Assembly: GCA_025617375.2 (NCBI GenBank)
Contig: JAMYGW020000001.1
Span: forward strand, 496,001 to 560,000
From: Acarospora socialis
Lineage: Eukaryota; Ascomycota; Lecanoromycetes; Acarosporales; Acarosporaceae
Length of the DNA: 64,000 nucleotides
Direction: 5' to 3'
The position numbers and the translations under genes are program-made. Shown here in pieces: positions 1 to 12,649 of this stretch (position 1 is its first letter; each line of letters starts with the position of its first letter). Below the pieces are notes generated by a model, which was given only the letters and a program-made list of their open reading frames with translations, was not told where the DNA came from and did no database searches.

Positions 1-172
1 GAATACGGAGGAGAGGAGGGGAGATGGGGTCTTTGATCCGCTGCGGGGTGAGGTGGAGGGCAGTAACCCATTCGCGAGCACCGTCTGGGAAGGGGAAATA
101 TTGCGGAACCATTACTGCCCTGATGTCAGGGAGGCTGTTAAGGGCTTGGAGAGAAATATCGTGGATGTACAT
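1..172 (-). CDS. Partial hypothetical protein, N-terminus only
   Basis: The minus strand opens with ATG at 172 and stays open for 57 codons to the window edge, starting MYIHDISLQALNSLPDIRAV. The DNA is GC-balanced and keeps CC, GG and CG, unlike what follows, so this looks like a live gene cut by the window. No family is recognised. The copia LTR begins at 227, only about 55 bp upstream of this ATG, so the retrotransposon sits where the promoter or 5' leader should be. If a larger N-terminal exon lay further upstream it has been displaced by the insertion. An internal Met would be the alternative reading. Confidence 0.45.
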   Translation of the reverse strand, partial: MYIHDISLQALNSLPDIRAVMVPQYFPFPDGAREWVTALHLTPQRIKDPISPPLLRI

Positions 173-226
173 TGATTAATCTTATAGAAAAGCCGACGAT
201 TCTATCGGGCTCATGAAGTTGATTTT

Positions 227-400
227 TGTTGGAATTAGGAGGCTCTTTAGGAGTTCAACCCTATCCGGCCTAGTGTCGGAATCTTCCGTGTCATGTGATA
301 TCACTTAGTCATCACACACAAAGTTATCCTTTGTGTATTCTAGTCTTCTAGATAATTAAGACATCTAATATCAAGCAATAGAAATGTTTCAATTTCAACA
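227..400 (+). repeat. 5' LTR of Copia-1 copy A
   Basis: The 174-bp LTR starts TGTTGGAATT and ends AATTTCAACA, giving TG...CA ends with a 10-bp imperfect inverted repeat. It aligns with 44,996-45,169 (same strand) and with both 176-bp LTRs of copy C (opposite strand). Bases 227 to about 300 are nearly unmutated and show the ancestral sequence of the family. Confidence 0.85.
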
Positions 401-409
401 GATTATGAG
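401..409 (+). promoter_or_regulatory. Copia primer-binding site (half-tRNA type)
   Basis: GATTATGAG follows the LTR directly and is the complement of CTCATAATC, the anticodon-loop region of initiator tRNA-Met. Copia-type elements are known to prime from a cleaved initiator-Met half tRNA, so this fits reverse-transcription priming. The same nonamer sits next to the 5' LTR of copy C at 60,152-60,160 on the minus strand. Confidence 0.7.
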
Positions 410-1039
410 TTTAGCTTTCTGTCTTATCTAAAATGTTTTCTTATCTTCAATTAATCTTGCTGTTGTCATTTCAACAGCATTTTTTTCATTTTGATAGTCT
501 ATCTGAGTACTTTCTCAAATGACTCTTTTATCATCTTAATATTCTTGAATGATGTTCTTCTTTTTCATCTTTTCAATAATTTATGTGTTTTGATGTTCAT
601 TCTGCAGAAATAATTCACATAATCATGACTTTCTTAAACAGCACTTTCAACTTTTCATATTTTACTGATGCTGATAACTATGTCTCATGAATTATTAATG
701 TTAAATTTGTTCTTATGAACAAAAATTTATAAACTGTTGTTTCTGACACTTTCTTTAAACTTATTATTATATCTGAAGCAGTCAACAATCTGAACTCAAA
801 ATTCTCATTAAAATACATTATCTGAAGTAGAGAAAACAACAGAATATGTGTTATTATAGTTTTTTTTTGTTAAAATAATTCTAAAAACTTCATTCAAGAT
901 TTATCTGTTTATTAGATGTGATTAAAACTGAAGAAGTTGTATAAAATTTAAGAATTCAATATTAAATATCTCATATTCACTATATTTCTTAATCATCATT
1001 ATAACATCTTCAAGTTCATTAAGAACTATATTGATCAAC

Positions 1040-3596
1040 TTAAGACTTTGTCATGACATTTAAAAAAAATGAATTTTATTTTTTCAAACTAAATTATACT
1101 CACAGTTCTTCTTAACAATCTGAGTTCTACTTTCAATGTTTTTGTTACAATTAAATGTCAATTTATTTGAGTTGTTACTTTTATCTTTGATACTCTTGTC
1201 ATCAAACTTATTAATGAGACTAAAATGAAGAATAACAAGATCTCAGTGATCATAAATTTTTGAGACAAAAACTTGAATTTAATCTTTAAATTGAATTTCA
1301 AATCAATATTGTCATCTCTTTACACTCACTGCAAGAAGACTGATCATGAGAAACATAACTGTTTTCTTAAATATCTTTATAAAAAGAAGAAATTTAATAT
1401 GATTAAGTTTGCTAAGCAAAAAAACAAGAACAAAGACAAAATGATTAAGTTATTCACTTCATTCAAGTCTAATAATAACAATATTACAATTCTTAACTTT
1501 ATAACTCACATCAACAAACTCAATTCTGATACTTATGTTGTCAAGCTTTATTCTGAAGTTTATGTTTCTGAGCTTCATTTTGAAGTTTATAATGTCATTA
1601 AACTTCATTTTCATGCTTATATTATTGAGTCTTGTATCATAAACATATAAATAGTCAATACAGCAGTCTCTGATCACTTGTGCTCAATATATAAATTTTT
1701 TATTATTTATAAATTTATTGATAGATCTCTTCTTACAGTTAATGAAGCAACTAAGATTATAAAAAAGAATCAAGTTTCTCTATGTCTAGTTTGTTTTGAT
1801 GAAGATATATAAGAGATTATTCTCAATAATATTATGCACTTTCTTACTATCTCTGCAAATCTTATTTTCAATATTTGTATATGAATTAGAGACATCATAT
1901 TCAACATAAAGAATTACATTTTACATCATAATAACAGAATCATTGAATATGCATCTGAAGTTGATAACTTATTTTGATTACAATTTGATGATACATCTCA
2001 GTCTCATGTCTTTGTGACTAATAAAGAATTCAAGATATCTTTTAAAACATAACATTGTTGACTAGATCATTTAAATCATGTCAATATTGAGCAATTAATC
2101 AAGATCATCAATGATATTAATCTTAAGAATCTTTCTAAATGTTAAGATATCTGTGAATTATGCATTAAGATTAGACAGATGTGTCATCTCTATAATGCTT
2201 TCATTGAGTAAGTAATTTAATCATTAAATCTTGTTCATTCAGATGTTGTTGAATCTATTATACTTATCATTTATAATAATTCAAAATAATTTGTTATCTT
2301 CACTGACAACTTTATCAAATTTATCTGAATATTTTTCATGAAGTTCAAGATCAAAATGATCAAGTATATCAAGAACTTCATCACTTTGATGAAGACAGAT
2401 CATTTTAACTATTCTTTGAAACATTTTCACACTGATTTTAAATATAAATATCTTGTTCTGAAGAACTGATTTGTTGTTAATGAAATTACATAAAAATCTA
2501 TTACATCTTACTCATCTGAAAAAAACAGCATTTCTGAGCAGCTGAATTGCACTATTTGTGAGTTCATTAAAGTTATACTCAAAGACTCTGATCTGAAGTC
2601 TTATCTTTGATTAAAAGTTATTCAGACTGTAATCTATTTAAAGAATTGATTTTTTACTTGTGCACTTGATACAACATTTTATGAAGCATGAACAGACAAT
2701 GTTTCTGATCTTTTAAGTCTTTGTGTTTTTAATATTATTGTTTAAACACATATTTCTAAGAAATAATGTCAGCAAGAAGTCAAATTTGATGATTACAGTC
2801 TTAAATGTCACTATTTAAACATAAATAGTAGCTCTATTTACTGTGTTTGAAACTTAAAATCAGAATGTGTTCTCATTATTTATAATTGTTTTGTGAAAGA
2901 AAATATTAATGTCTATAAAAACATAATTAATCTAAAGATCTACAGCAAGAAGAAAACATTTAGTACTGTCAATCTTTCTTTTAATTTTTCATTCTTATTC
3001 ATATCTTTGTTGTTACAATCTTCTTTCTCTTTAGAGAAAGTTTTCAGATCAGCTACATCACTATTATGATCTTTGTTATTATAGTGTTTTTAAGATCTTC
3101 AAGATGTTAATTCAAATGACTTTTGTTCATTGAACACATCTTAATTTAGCATGTTCAGCATGAGAAATTGAGACTTAACATCATTTATATAGTATTCAGC
3201 TGTTGAAGCTCACTCATTTTTTTTATCAACATCATTTAACATTACAGTTAATTATTCTTCTCTTCATTTCAATTCTCATTTTTGTTCTCTTTATCTCAGA
3301 ATTCTCAACTTTCTGACTTCTTTGACAACTCTGATGCACACTTTTTGTATGCATATATTGTGATCTCTTTGAGTAATATTGTCAAACTGTTTATTTATAA
3401 ACAAGTTGTTGAGTTGTCACTGTGTGAAAAGTGAAAGTAAGTGATGAAGAATGAGATACACTCTTTGAAAAAAAAACAACACATGAAAGATAATCTCTGT
3501 GTTGTTGAGTCAGTATGTTTTTTAAAAACACTGAATGTATAAGATTAAGTATGATGCTCATGATCAAATTAGTTGCTATAAGATTTACTGAGTGTA
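1040..3596 (+). pseudogene. Copia-1 gag-protease-integrase-RT (start) remnant, copy A
   Basis: Gag: the zinc knuckle lies at 1321-1362 with pattern YTHC-KKTD-H-EKHN-C; the first Cys of the CX2CX4HX4C box is Tyr here (TAC for TGC) but intact in copy C. Protease: IIESCIINI near 1621-1650 corresponds to the copia I-x-DSGAS-x-H motif with Gly and Ala lost. Integrase: the HHCC finger spans about 2050-2200 (HC*LDHLNH followed by CELC and CHLY), and VHSDVVES near 2240 is the first catalytic Asp region (VHTD in the family). The frame is broken by many TGA, TAA and TAG codons at former Trp, Arg and Gln positions, so no polyprotein can be made. Confidence 0.8.
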
Positions 3597-4153
3597 ACAT
3601 TCTCACAGAAGATTTCTCTCATATAAAAACTAAGAATTTGTGCTTATTGATATAAAAACTGATCTGAAATGATTCTGATCTTTAATTTTTAAATTGTTAT
3701 TTAAGTTGAATATGATTCTTTTTATAAGAAAAATAATCATAATTATATACTGAGTCTGCTCATCAATCTTGCTTTGAGCTCATTGAACTGACTTACTTAT
3801 GCAATCTGTTAAACTTGCTCATCAAACTTGTCATCAAGTATGTCAAGATATCATATAACTTCTGTCTTGACAGACAATCTGTTAAATATTCTTTTCACAT
3901 ACAAGTCAGTCTGTATTCTATCTTTTTAAATATGATTATAACATTATTTTTCTTCTTCTAGATGCTAATTCTCTAGATTTATATAAGTGAGAATATTTAC
4001 ATTATTTATCATCAGCAACAATGCTTTCTAAAAATTTCAATCATCTAAGAATTGTAAAGAAAATTCAGATTGATGATGCACTCATTTTGTTCTTTTGTAA
4101 ATATTGTGTCAGTTGTGATATCAATTGTTTTGTAATAAAATTCTAATCAAAAT
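3597..4153. other. AT-rich DNA between Copia-1 copy A and the hAT element
   Basis: No gene or recognisable transposon domain is seen. The stretch is depleted of CC, GG and CG like its neighbours. It begins where Copia-1 homology stops and ends at the hAT target-site duplication (4146-4153), so it is part of the older DNA into which the hAT element jumped. Confidence 0.5.
4146..4153. repeat. Left target-site duplication of the hAT element
   Basis: ATCAAAAT, identical to 16,227-16,234. It immediately precedes the TAAAG end. Since both copies are flanked by otherwise unrelated DNA, a perfect 8-bp match at exactly the two ends strongly supports the boundaries. Confidence 0.85.
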
Positions 4154-4176
4154 TAAAGTAATCATTGAGTCAAGTT
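4154..4176 (+). repeat. Left terminal inverted repeat (hAT)
   Basis: This 23-bp repeat begins TAAAGTRATCAT and pairs with 16,204-16,226 on the other strand. All six mismatches are transitions, as expected from C-to-T decay of an originally identical pair. Just inside it, to about 4275, short GACTCAA/CTCAACTC words recur and may be subterminal transposase-binding repeats, which hAT elements such as Ac are known to have. Confidence 0.8.
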
Positions 4177-4299
4177 AAATCAAAAATCTTTGACTCAACC
4201 TGACTCACAAGTCAAGTCAGTCTCAGATTTTTGACTCAACTCAACTCACAAATCAAGTCAGAGTCAATTTAAGTTTTTCTTGATGATTCTGCACTAGTT

Positions 4300-7200
4300 T
4301 CATACTCATTAACTGACTGATTACTAACTCTCTACATTATCTTAGTCATAGTTGTGCATACAATTATAATTGTTAAAAAAACACATTAGAAAGACACATT
4401 AGAAAAAAGTCTTAGAAGAAGAGTTCACATAATCTTCATTATTTAGCTACAAGAAATTTACTAATAGCATCATTGTCACAAAACTGAGTGTTGCTCAACA
4501 AAGATACTTCACTTAATCATGTATGTCTTGATCAATTTTATATTCTTTGTCTGTATTGTGATGCAATTAACATGAATACAGATCAGATTAATATCTGAAG
4601 TTAAGATTAACTGAGATTTGAACTGTTTGATGTACAGAATCTTGATTGCATACTCTCAAAAAACATAACAATATAGATCTCAGCAGTCTCTTACAATGCA
4701 TTAACTGCATCTTGCTGTCATTTATAGTTCTGTTCATAGTTTTGTTCAATTTTCTTGATGAGTTTTTGAAAAGAATGTGTGAAAATCAATGATGCTGTGA
4801 ACTTTTGATAGCATTTAATCTCTTACATGATGCACTTTGAATCTTGAGTGTTAGATTTGAGCATTAAATTAAGAGTAAACTATAACATATCTTTCAACTT
4901 CACAACAGAAGTTAATTTGATCAGAAAAAACTTCTAAAACTTTTTTTTCTTTGTCTTGATCTGCTTCTTGCATTTATTGTATGCTTTGATTTCATTGTTG
5001 TATTTGATAAATTTCTTAATATATTAAATCTGTTTTGACTTCTTCTGAACTGAGATAATAGATGATTTCTTTGATGTTTTGATAGATTTAAGTGTGACTT
5101 TTATTCATGTCATCTCACAAAACTATATAATTGTTAAAACTGAGCATTAGAAAAAGTGATTGCTCACTTACTTTAGAATAAATTAAATGAGAATCTCATA
5201 GAGCTGATCATAGATATAATGTTGATGACAATGTTATAGAATGCTGTCTGTTTTGATTGTGATTATGATTGTATAATTGTAATTGCTTTGTTATGCTGTT
5301 ATGTTTACATCTGAGATGTGATCAGTGAATATTAAACAACAACAACAGTTTATTCATCTCATCACTCATTTCTTCTCTCTCAGCTTCTTTTACATATCAA
5401 TTTTTCACTTTTGCAATTCATATTAGTTTCAATCAACAATAACAACATCATAAAGTCAGACATGCAAGCAGTGTGTAATTTAACAATTAATTCTAACAAT
5501 GATCTTAGTGCTGACAAGAATCAAGATGCTTAATGCACAGCTGCACTTCAAGATCTTTATGTTTAATTAGTCAAGACACAATGATTCTTTTGATGAAGCA
5601 GATGACTCAGAAAGCAATGCAGTTGTATGTTTTAATGTTTTGTTTTAATGCTCAGAGAATGATATACTGATTGTTGTTATAGTTTGAGTTGTCTTTCAAG
5701 AACACTGTGACAAGATTAAATATGAAGACTGTTGTTGTTCTGAATGATGTTGTTGAGAATGATTTTGAGAAAGATAATAATAAAAAAGATAATATTGAGA
5801 AGAATACTGTTGAGAAGAAAGATAATGAGAACAATAATGCTGAGAAGAACAGCAATGCAAATGTGTGTTTTAACACATCATTCTAGAACTGAGTTAATGT
5901 TGAGATACTGATAGCTGCTAAACTGAGTTGTCTTTTTATAAGAGTGATGTGAACAATGACAATATGAGAGAAAATGATGTGAAGATGTGTTCTAATGCAA
6001 TAATTTAATGTTAGCTCAATTAATATATTAATGAACAAAACATAGAGCTCTCATAACTCATCATTAAAAATTCATCAATCTAAGCAGACAAAACAGAAGC
6101 ACATCAATTTCAAATTTCTGACAAAGAAGAAGCAGTGATGAGTTAAGAGAAACTTTACATCATCATCATTTTCTGAAGCTGAAGACTTCTCATTGATTGA
6201 AGAATGATTGAGAAATCACTGTATTATCAAGACAAGAGATTGTTCATTGATGAATTCAAGTTTTGCTTCAAGTAAAACATCATTTAAGTATAGTACAAAT
6301 TCTGCAACAATTCAGATCAAAGAGTAATAACAAACACTACTCAATGATTTCACAACAAAACAAATTGAACATGCAGATGCAGCAGATCAAAATGCAAAGC
6401 ATGTAGTTTTGAAGAAATTGTGTGCATCAAAGAACTGAAAATTGACAACAAAGACTCAGCAAAAAATCTTAAAAAATAATGCTGTCAATGCATTGAAAGC
6501 TGAACACTATAATCTCAACATTTTTAATAAATGTTTCTGAATTCTAACAGTTAGTTCTAACACTCATGTTCTGATCTGCTTATAAAGAAATTTTTTATTG
6601 ATCAAATTGAAATTGAAATACATTAATTGCAGAGACAAGTCAAAGTTCAGAAAAAAGAAGATTGCATGATTCTGTTCAAGAAAGTTTATGTTAAATGAAT
6701 AATTGAAGAATTCAGCAAAGTTATTTCAATACTGATTCTTACTTCACTTAAGTTAATATATTGTTGCAGATTGAATCTGAAGACATTATGAGCAAGTTTG
6801 AAAAGATGTAAGCTGATAATTTCACAGTGATTATTAAACATCAAAAACACATAATCAATTTGTGCAGAGAAAAGCTCTTGAAGACAGTTGAAAATAAGAA
6901 CTTAAAGAAGATGATGAGAAGATTTTAATTGCAGATTGAGAATTCTAAGCATATTAAGTGTAAAAAGCATGAGTAAGAGTCAGATACATATCATATTGTT
7001 TTAATATGTTTTTTTAACACATTAGATCTCAGTGTCAACAAAACTGACATGTTTATAGTTATATTCTGTCATCTGTTGTAAAACAAGTAAATGAAAAGAA
7101 AAAGAGTGTTGTTGCAGAATCTTAAATTCATGTAAAGTTAAGTGATGATGAGCAGTTTGACAATACAATCTCATTAAACAATTTTCTTGTCAAGTCTTCA

Positions 7201-7700
7201 ACAGATACTTCTGAAATTGAAGTATTGTATTTTTTAATTTTAAGTTTTAACAGTGAAGACAAATATCAGAAAGATAATCTCAATGAAGATGAAGTTATTA
7301 ACAATGATGTGAATAAGAAAGCAAACAAAAAGATTAAGATTAGAATTTAGTTGAAGAGAGTGTGAGAATGAGAAGATGAAAGAAGTTAACATTGATGATT
7401 ATGCAAGAGAGAACTAATAATTGACTTAAAGAATCAGTTTGATAAAATGTTACATTTCATTGATCAGTAATACTGTAATCAGCTTGATTGATTTAGTGTT
7501 TGTAGTGTTAAAAATAATCATTAAAATGCTATCAATCTGATCAAATTATATGATAATTTGATTGAATAATCATTCTGTAATATCTCTATTTATATTTTAA
7601 GAAATTATGACTTCACAGAGCTCAATATCATATGAAGAAAAGACTGAATTAAGTTAGCAACTTAGTGAACTCAATGAAAGCTGAAGTTTCATGTACAACA
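4300..7700 (+). pseudogene. Left accessory segment of the hAT element, decayed coding DNA
   Basis: Plus-strand stretches read as Lys/Glu/Asn/Asp-rich protein interrupted by mutation-type stops. 5689-5886 has repeated NNKKDN/EKNTVEKK patterns. A second frame from about 6330 to 7370 includes a stretch rich in Lys, Asn and Glu around 7090-7350. No catalytic motif or known family is recognised; the composition suggests a disordered or coiled protein. 4300-5450 has no persuasive frame. Eight paired TTYTAAY heptamers between 5478 and 7251 lie in the plus-strand sense, while those at 4385, 4850 and 5133 are in the opposite sense, which may mean the leftmost part was transcribed on the minus strand. 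Confidence 0.4.
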
Positions 7701-10560
7701 GTATCATTTAACTTTCTCACACAGCAACTTCATTCACATATTTAATTCAATCTTCAAAAGCAGAATTCTTACATTATGACTCAGACATCAGTGAAGAATT
7801 TTAAGACTGATAAAAGACAACACACTAAGTTGTCAAACATTTATCTAAAATCAATTGAAAGAAATTACTTCTGTAAAATAATGCTGTACAAATTTTCAGA
7901 ATATGATTCATCTTTGAATCAGTTGTTTCTGTCATTGATAAAGAATTTAAGATGTTCTGTAAAAGATGTGAAATTTTGATGATACATTTTACTATGACAA
8001 ATGAAGAAATTAGTTTGATGAAAAGACATCTGAATTGTAAAACATGTCAAAGTGTGCAACAGTTACAAGATAAACAGCAAGATGATTTAGTTTTGACATT
8101 TGATAAACAGATCAGTTAATTACTTCATTTTTTTAATACTGATTTCTAATGCTCATGTCACTAGAATTCTGTCACAATCTCTATAAAGATGTCATTGTTT
8201 ACAGTTAAAGCATTCAAGCAGTAACTACTTACAATCATTCTTGAACTCAACTGATCTTTTCAATCAGTAGAACATTCTTACTTCAAAAAACTTATTGAGA
8301 TGCTTCATTCAGATACAAAGATTTCAGACTGTACAAAGATTGAAAATTTTTTGAAGAAACAATATGAGAAAGTATGTGTTTTCACTCTTGAAGAACTTGA
8401 ATCTCAGATCAAAGTTTTCATAGTTTTGAACTGTTGAATCAGTTCAAATAATCTTGATTTTATGAAAATTACTGACTATTTCATCAATAAAGACTGAAAT
8501 TATCATGAAGTTCTTCTTAACTTCAAAGAACTAAAAGAAGTGCATACTGATAAAAATTTAACTAGCTATATGATTAATATTCTTGAGTTATGAAAGCTGA
8601 AGACAAAACTTCTTGTCATTACAGCAAACAATACATACAATAATTAAACTCTTCATAAACATCTTAGTAAATTACTGAAATGATAAGATGTGAATTGAGA
8701 CTATCAGAAAAATACAGTGAATTGTATAACACACATTATTCAATTGACAATGAACAAACTACTTGAAAAACTCAAAGCAGAGATATTCAATGAGAAAATC
8801 ACTGAAACTTTTGATTTTACAATTCTCACTATCATATCAGTGAATTCTATCTTGTTTGATAACACACTGAAAAAAATACATTCTATTTTAACAAAAATAT
8901 TTAACATGCTGAATCAAATTATCACAGATTCAAACACTTGCTATTATCATCAATTATATTTCTCAGAGACTCAAGCAGTTCAAGTGATTACAAAATGTAA
9001 TTCTTGTTAAAGCTGTTGAGATGATTCAAGACATTAAGACACACTGAAATTCAACTCATAATATGTTAGTGTGAGCACTTAAATGCAGAAATAAGCTTAA
9101 AGAATAAACTTCTGCTCAAAGTGAATTAATGAGTATGCTGAAGATTTTTCATAAAGAATGAAAACAGATTAGATATATTGTCAAGCTTTTGAAGTCATTC
9201 AAGACTTTAATCAATGTATTTGATTTTACTGCTGAGTCAATTATCAATAAAGCATGATATGTCTACAATAACTTATTTAATCATCTTGAAGATTAACAAA
9301 TGAAAGTAAGTATTTGTGAATTGTTATTCACATCTCAATTAAATAATGCAATCAGAGATGTCAAGAATAAGCTTTCTCAGTATTACAGCAAAACTACTGA
9401 TAAACAAGACACATTATACAATCTTAACAGTATTTTAAATTCAAGCATCAAACTCAGTATCTATCAGATGTGTAGTTTCTTTTTAATACTTTAATTTAAC
9501 ATTCAGCTGTTAATAGCACTTCAACATTAAGAGTTCAGCATGAGAATTAAAACATTAAAAATACTATGAGCACAAGTTCAGATTATATTATAAAAGATAT
9601 TATCAATAGTTTGAGATTTGATCAGCTGCACATTCAAATGTCTCAGCAGTTAAAACTGCACATCTTAGTCTCAGAGCTGTCATTTGACTACAATAGCAGT
9701 TCAATGAGAAAATATCAAAAACAACTACATTCAAAGTCACAACATGACTGCAAACTGCACTTGTAAAAGATCTTAATATTCTAGATAAGTGAAAATTATG
9801 AGAAAAGATTAAATCTGTCATAACTCAATTTATTAAAAATGTACTTGCTATATCTATTGCAGAAGTGAATGTTGAATATCTTTTCAATATAATCTGTAAT
9901 GTGTGTCATTATCAACAAAACTGATTTAATGCTGAGACAATTCAGCACATTATGCTTATTAAGCATCATAATTTTCACTTATATGAGTACACAGTCAACT
10001 CAGACACAATCATTAAGATTGATACTGCTTAAAATTCTGACTTTAAAATGTTATCAGTCAACAAACTATTAAAGAATAAAAAGTATCTATCTATCATTAT
10101 CATCTCAGACAATGATGATGTATCTGATGAGTGTTTGAGCAATTTTTATGAGAAGAAGATGCATAAAGCATTACAAAAAGACAATAAAATGAGTTCTGAC
10201 TTGAAAAATGATGATTTGTTTAATACAGACATTAATGTTGTCATTATGCAGTCATCATCAGCTATTCAATCAATCAATATTAAACTCTCTGTCATCATAA
10301 CAGTCACAAATGCTACTCAATTCACTACTTCAAATTCTATCACTATCATTTCAGCATCTACAAATCAATCATTTCTTAAGTTATTACAGAAATCTGTTCT
10401 TCTTCAAACATATTCATTAATGCTGAACATATTACAAGATCAGCTGCTCAGTCTGATTAAATTAACAATAATATTTCAAGAACTCAAAGCAATGCAACAT
10501 AACTCTCAAAGTAAGTCAGACAAAGATAGTAACTCTGATGAGTCACAAGTCAGAAAATGA
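7700..10560 (+). pseudogene. hAT transposase, decayed
   Basis: A BED-type zinc finger reads MFCKRCEILM...SLMKRHLNC at about 7,945-8,045 (CxxC then HxxC). The core follows at about 8,190-8,760: a KAFKQ*LLTII segment, SFQSVEHSYFKKLIEML, NYHEVLLNFKELKEVHT, ITANNTYNN (the hAT TxDNxSNN box, catalytic Asp read as Asn) and NTVNCITHIIQLTMNKLL. TH*NST near 9,035 matches the hAT TRWNST box. IRYIVKLLKSFK and KLSQYYSKTTDK lie at about 9,170-9,400. The hATC region at about 9,810-9,960 gives LAISIAEVNVEYLFN then NVCHYQQN*FNAETI. Reading moves from frame 2 to 0 (9,010-9,120) and to 1 (9,490-9,780), through introns or indels. The last 170 codons (10,048-10,560) are open, with an acidic ISDNDDVSD segment. It acted on this element's own ends; now inactive. 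Confidence 0.85.
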
Positions 10561-10896
10561 TCTTGTTTGTGAGCAGAATTCTAACAATTATTTTTAATGC
10601 ATGTGATGTAATCATGAATTCATGTTAAACTCATGTCATCTTTGAATTTATTCTTGATCAATGTGTTCAAATTTCTCTCATTAATATACATAATGAATTT
10701 TGTAGAATCAAAACTCAGTACTGAAGTGCAGCATTGTGTGAGTGATGCATTGCTTAAGTCTGCACTTTAAGAAGAAAAAAAAGTTCAATAATCAGAGCAG
10801 TAATGTTGTCATCAACATAGTTTTCTCACTTAGTTAATGTTATTGACTTATTGTAGAACACTAAGCATCATATTATGACAGAGTGAGAACAGTAAG

Positions 10897-11205
10897 TCAA
10901 GATGTACATGCATTGAATTTACACATTAAAATCATCTCACATTCTTTTTCTGTTGTCAATATCAGTAGATGATCAAGACACATTTGCAATGAAAAACATC
11001 TTACTTGCATCAAGTCATCATTTGTATCATTCTTCTCACTGATATTGTTCTTTTCATCACTTTTAATCTTAAAATTTAACAATAAATCATCAGAGAACTC
11101 AGCAGCACTCAGAGACTCTTTTTTCATATTATTGATCACAAAGTCATTCAACTCTTCAGTATCAAGCAACTTCTCATTTTCATCTTTAGACAAACAGATT
11201 GTCAC
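10897..11205 (-). pseudogene. Acidic/Lys-rich accessory ORF, module 1
   Basis: This open minus-strand stretch reads TICLSKDENEKLLDTEELND and continues Glu/Asp/Lys/Asn-rich, with no Gly, Pro or Trp. It is homologous to the minus-strand ORF of module 2 (13,769-14,065 and its upstream continuation to about 14,190, which reads IYLSKNEVNDEALNSEKNDN). No family is recognised. The nearest paired heptamer lies upstream at 11,334, in the orientation that matches this strand. Interpretation as coding rests on the conservation between the two modules. Confidence 0.4.
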
Positions 11206-12649
11206 ATCTTCAATTATAACTTACTTTACACTGCTAAAAGTTATTACATCTACAGTTCAGACATCTTTAAAAACAGTAGAGATAATGATGACAGAAATAA
11301 TATAGTTACATGTAGTAGTAAGTACTTTATGCTGTTAAAATATATCATTAAATTATTTACTTTACTTTCATATTTCTGATATTTTCTGAATTCACAATCT
11401 GCTGTCAAAATTCTTACATACTTGCTTAAGAATCAGAATCTTCAGCTAGTTCAAGATTTCACTGTTCAGTCATGAACTCAATTTGCTCTCAGTGTCAAAT
11501 GAAAAGATCAAGATTTCATACTGTGATTTAATCAATCTAAAAGTAAATCTACATATATCAGTTAGTTCTAACACTCAATTTTAACAAACATCATCAACTA
11601 TTTATTTCTTCAGACACATCAATCTTCTGTATCTGCTCTGTTTTTATTTTTTTTGTGATTTTCAAGTCTTTTTCAACATAAAGTGCATTGATGAGTTTTT
11701 GTTGTACTTTGTTTTCATTTTCAGTGTGATTCATCTGTTCTTCAAGTCATTTCACTGTTGACTGTTAATAATATTTAACTAAATAACTGATTATCATATC
11801 ACTCTGTTCTTTACAGAAACAGAACTTCATTAAAATCTTTACTGCATTTATCTTTAATGTTTTACATCTATCTTGATCTGCTTCAAGTCATTTCATTAAT
11901 TTTCTCAGTTTCAGCATCTTGTGATGCTTGATGTTGCAATCACATTTTCTTGCTTGTTCAATAGCTTAAGATCTAAAAGAAAAATTCTTTTAATAGATGT
12001 GTGCAGCAACAGTGCATAAGTGTTAAGAATAGTTCTGTTTCTTTTTACACACTGATTTTACATCAGATTTAATGTTTTGTTCTGATGTTCTTAATATAAA
12101 TAATTGATCTTTGTGTTTCTGCAAGATTCTGATTGTTATTGCTGCAGTATTGAAATCTTTAACTGACTATACAGTATATCAGTCAGTAACATGTTGAAAA
12201 ACATTAGAAAAACACATTAAAAACTATGAGTGTAAAGAATGTTATAATATCAGTTACTTCTTCAATCTAAATTTCTTCTTTATCAAATGTTTCTGCTGCA
12301 GAGTCTGATCAGTAATTAATTGATTATGCTTTGATTTATTAATAGAAGTGAAAAGCAGTGATAACTTCTTGCTTAACTCATCTGCAGTTTCAGTTGTCTT
12401 AACTTTCTTCTTGTTCATTTTAAATTTAACACTTTGTTTTAATGCACAAGTTTTTGTATCAGATGTTTTTTGTTGTGCTGAGAGAAGATGTTGATTTGTT
12501 GAAGAGTTTGTTGTTTAAAAGATGAATCATTGTGAAAGATGCATGTACATACTGTTGTTTGACTATAATATTTGTTTGTTTTAATCAAATTCACTCAATG
12601 TATTAATGTAAATATTAAACAGAACAACATGATCTCAACTTTACATCAA

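Larger units (their letters stand above)
227..3596 (+). mobile_element. Copia-1 copy A, 3'-truncated Ty1/copia retrotransposon
   Basis: The element runs from a 174-bp 5' LTR (227-400) through primer site, gag, protease and integrase into the start of the reverse transcriptase. Homology with copy C (55,099-60,336, minus strand) and copy B (42,762-45,169) stops near 3596, where copies B and C continue with the next RT block and this copy changes to unrelated sequence. RT palm, RNase H and 3' LTR are therefore missing. Copy order matches copia (gag-PR-INT-RT), not gypsy. The first 70 bp of its LTR keep CpG, CC and GG; the rest is heavily C-to-T mutated. Confidence 0.85.

Noticed and set aside
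8107-8165. Short intron around the heptamer pair at 8131 in the transposase
   Set aside because: Flanking BED and core segments are in the same frame; a 50-bp GT-AG removal would break that register.
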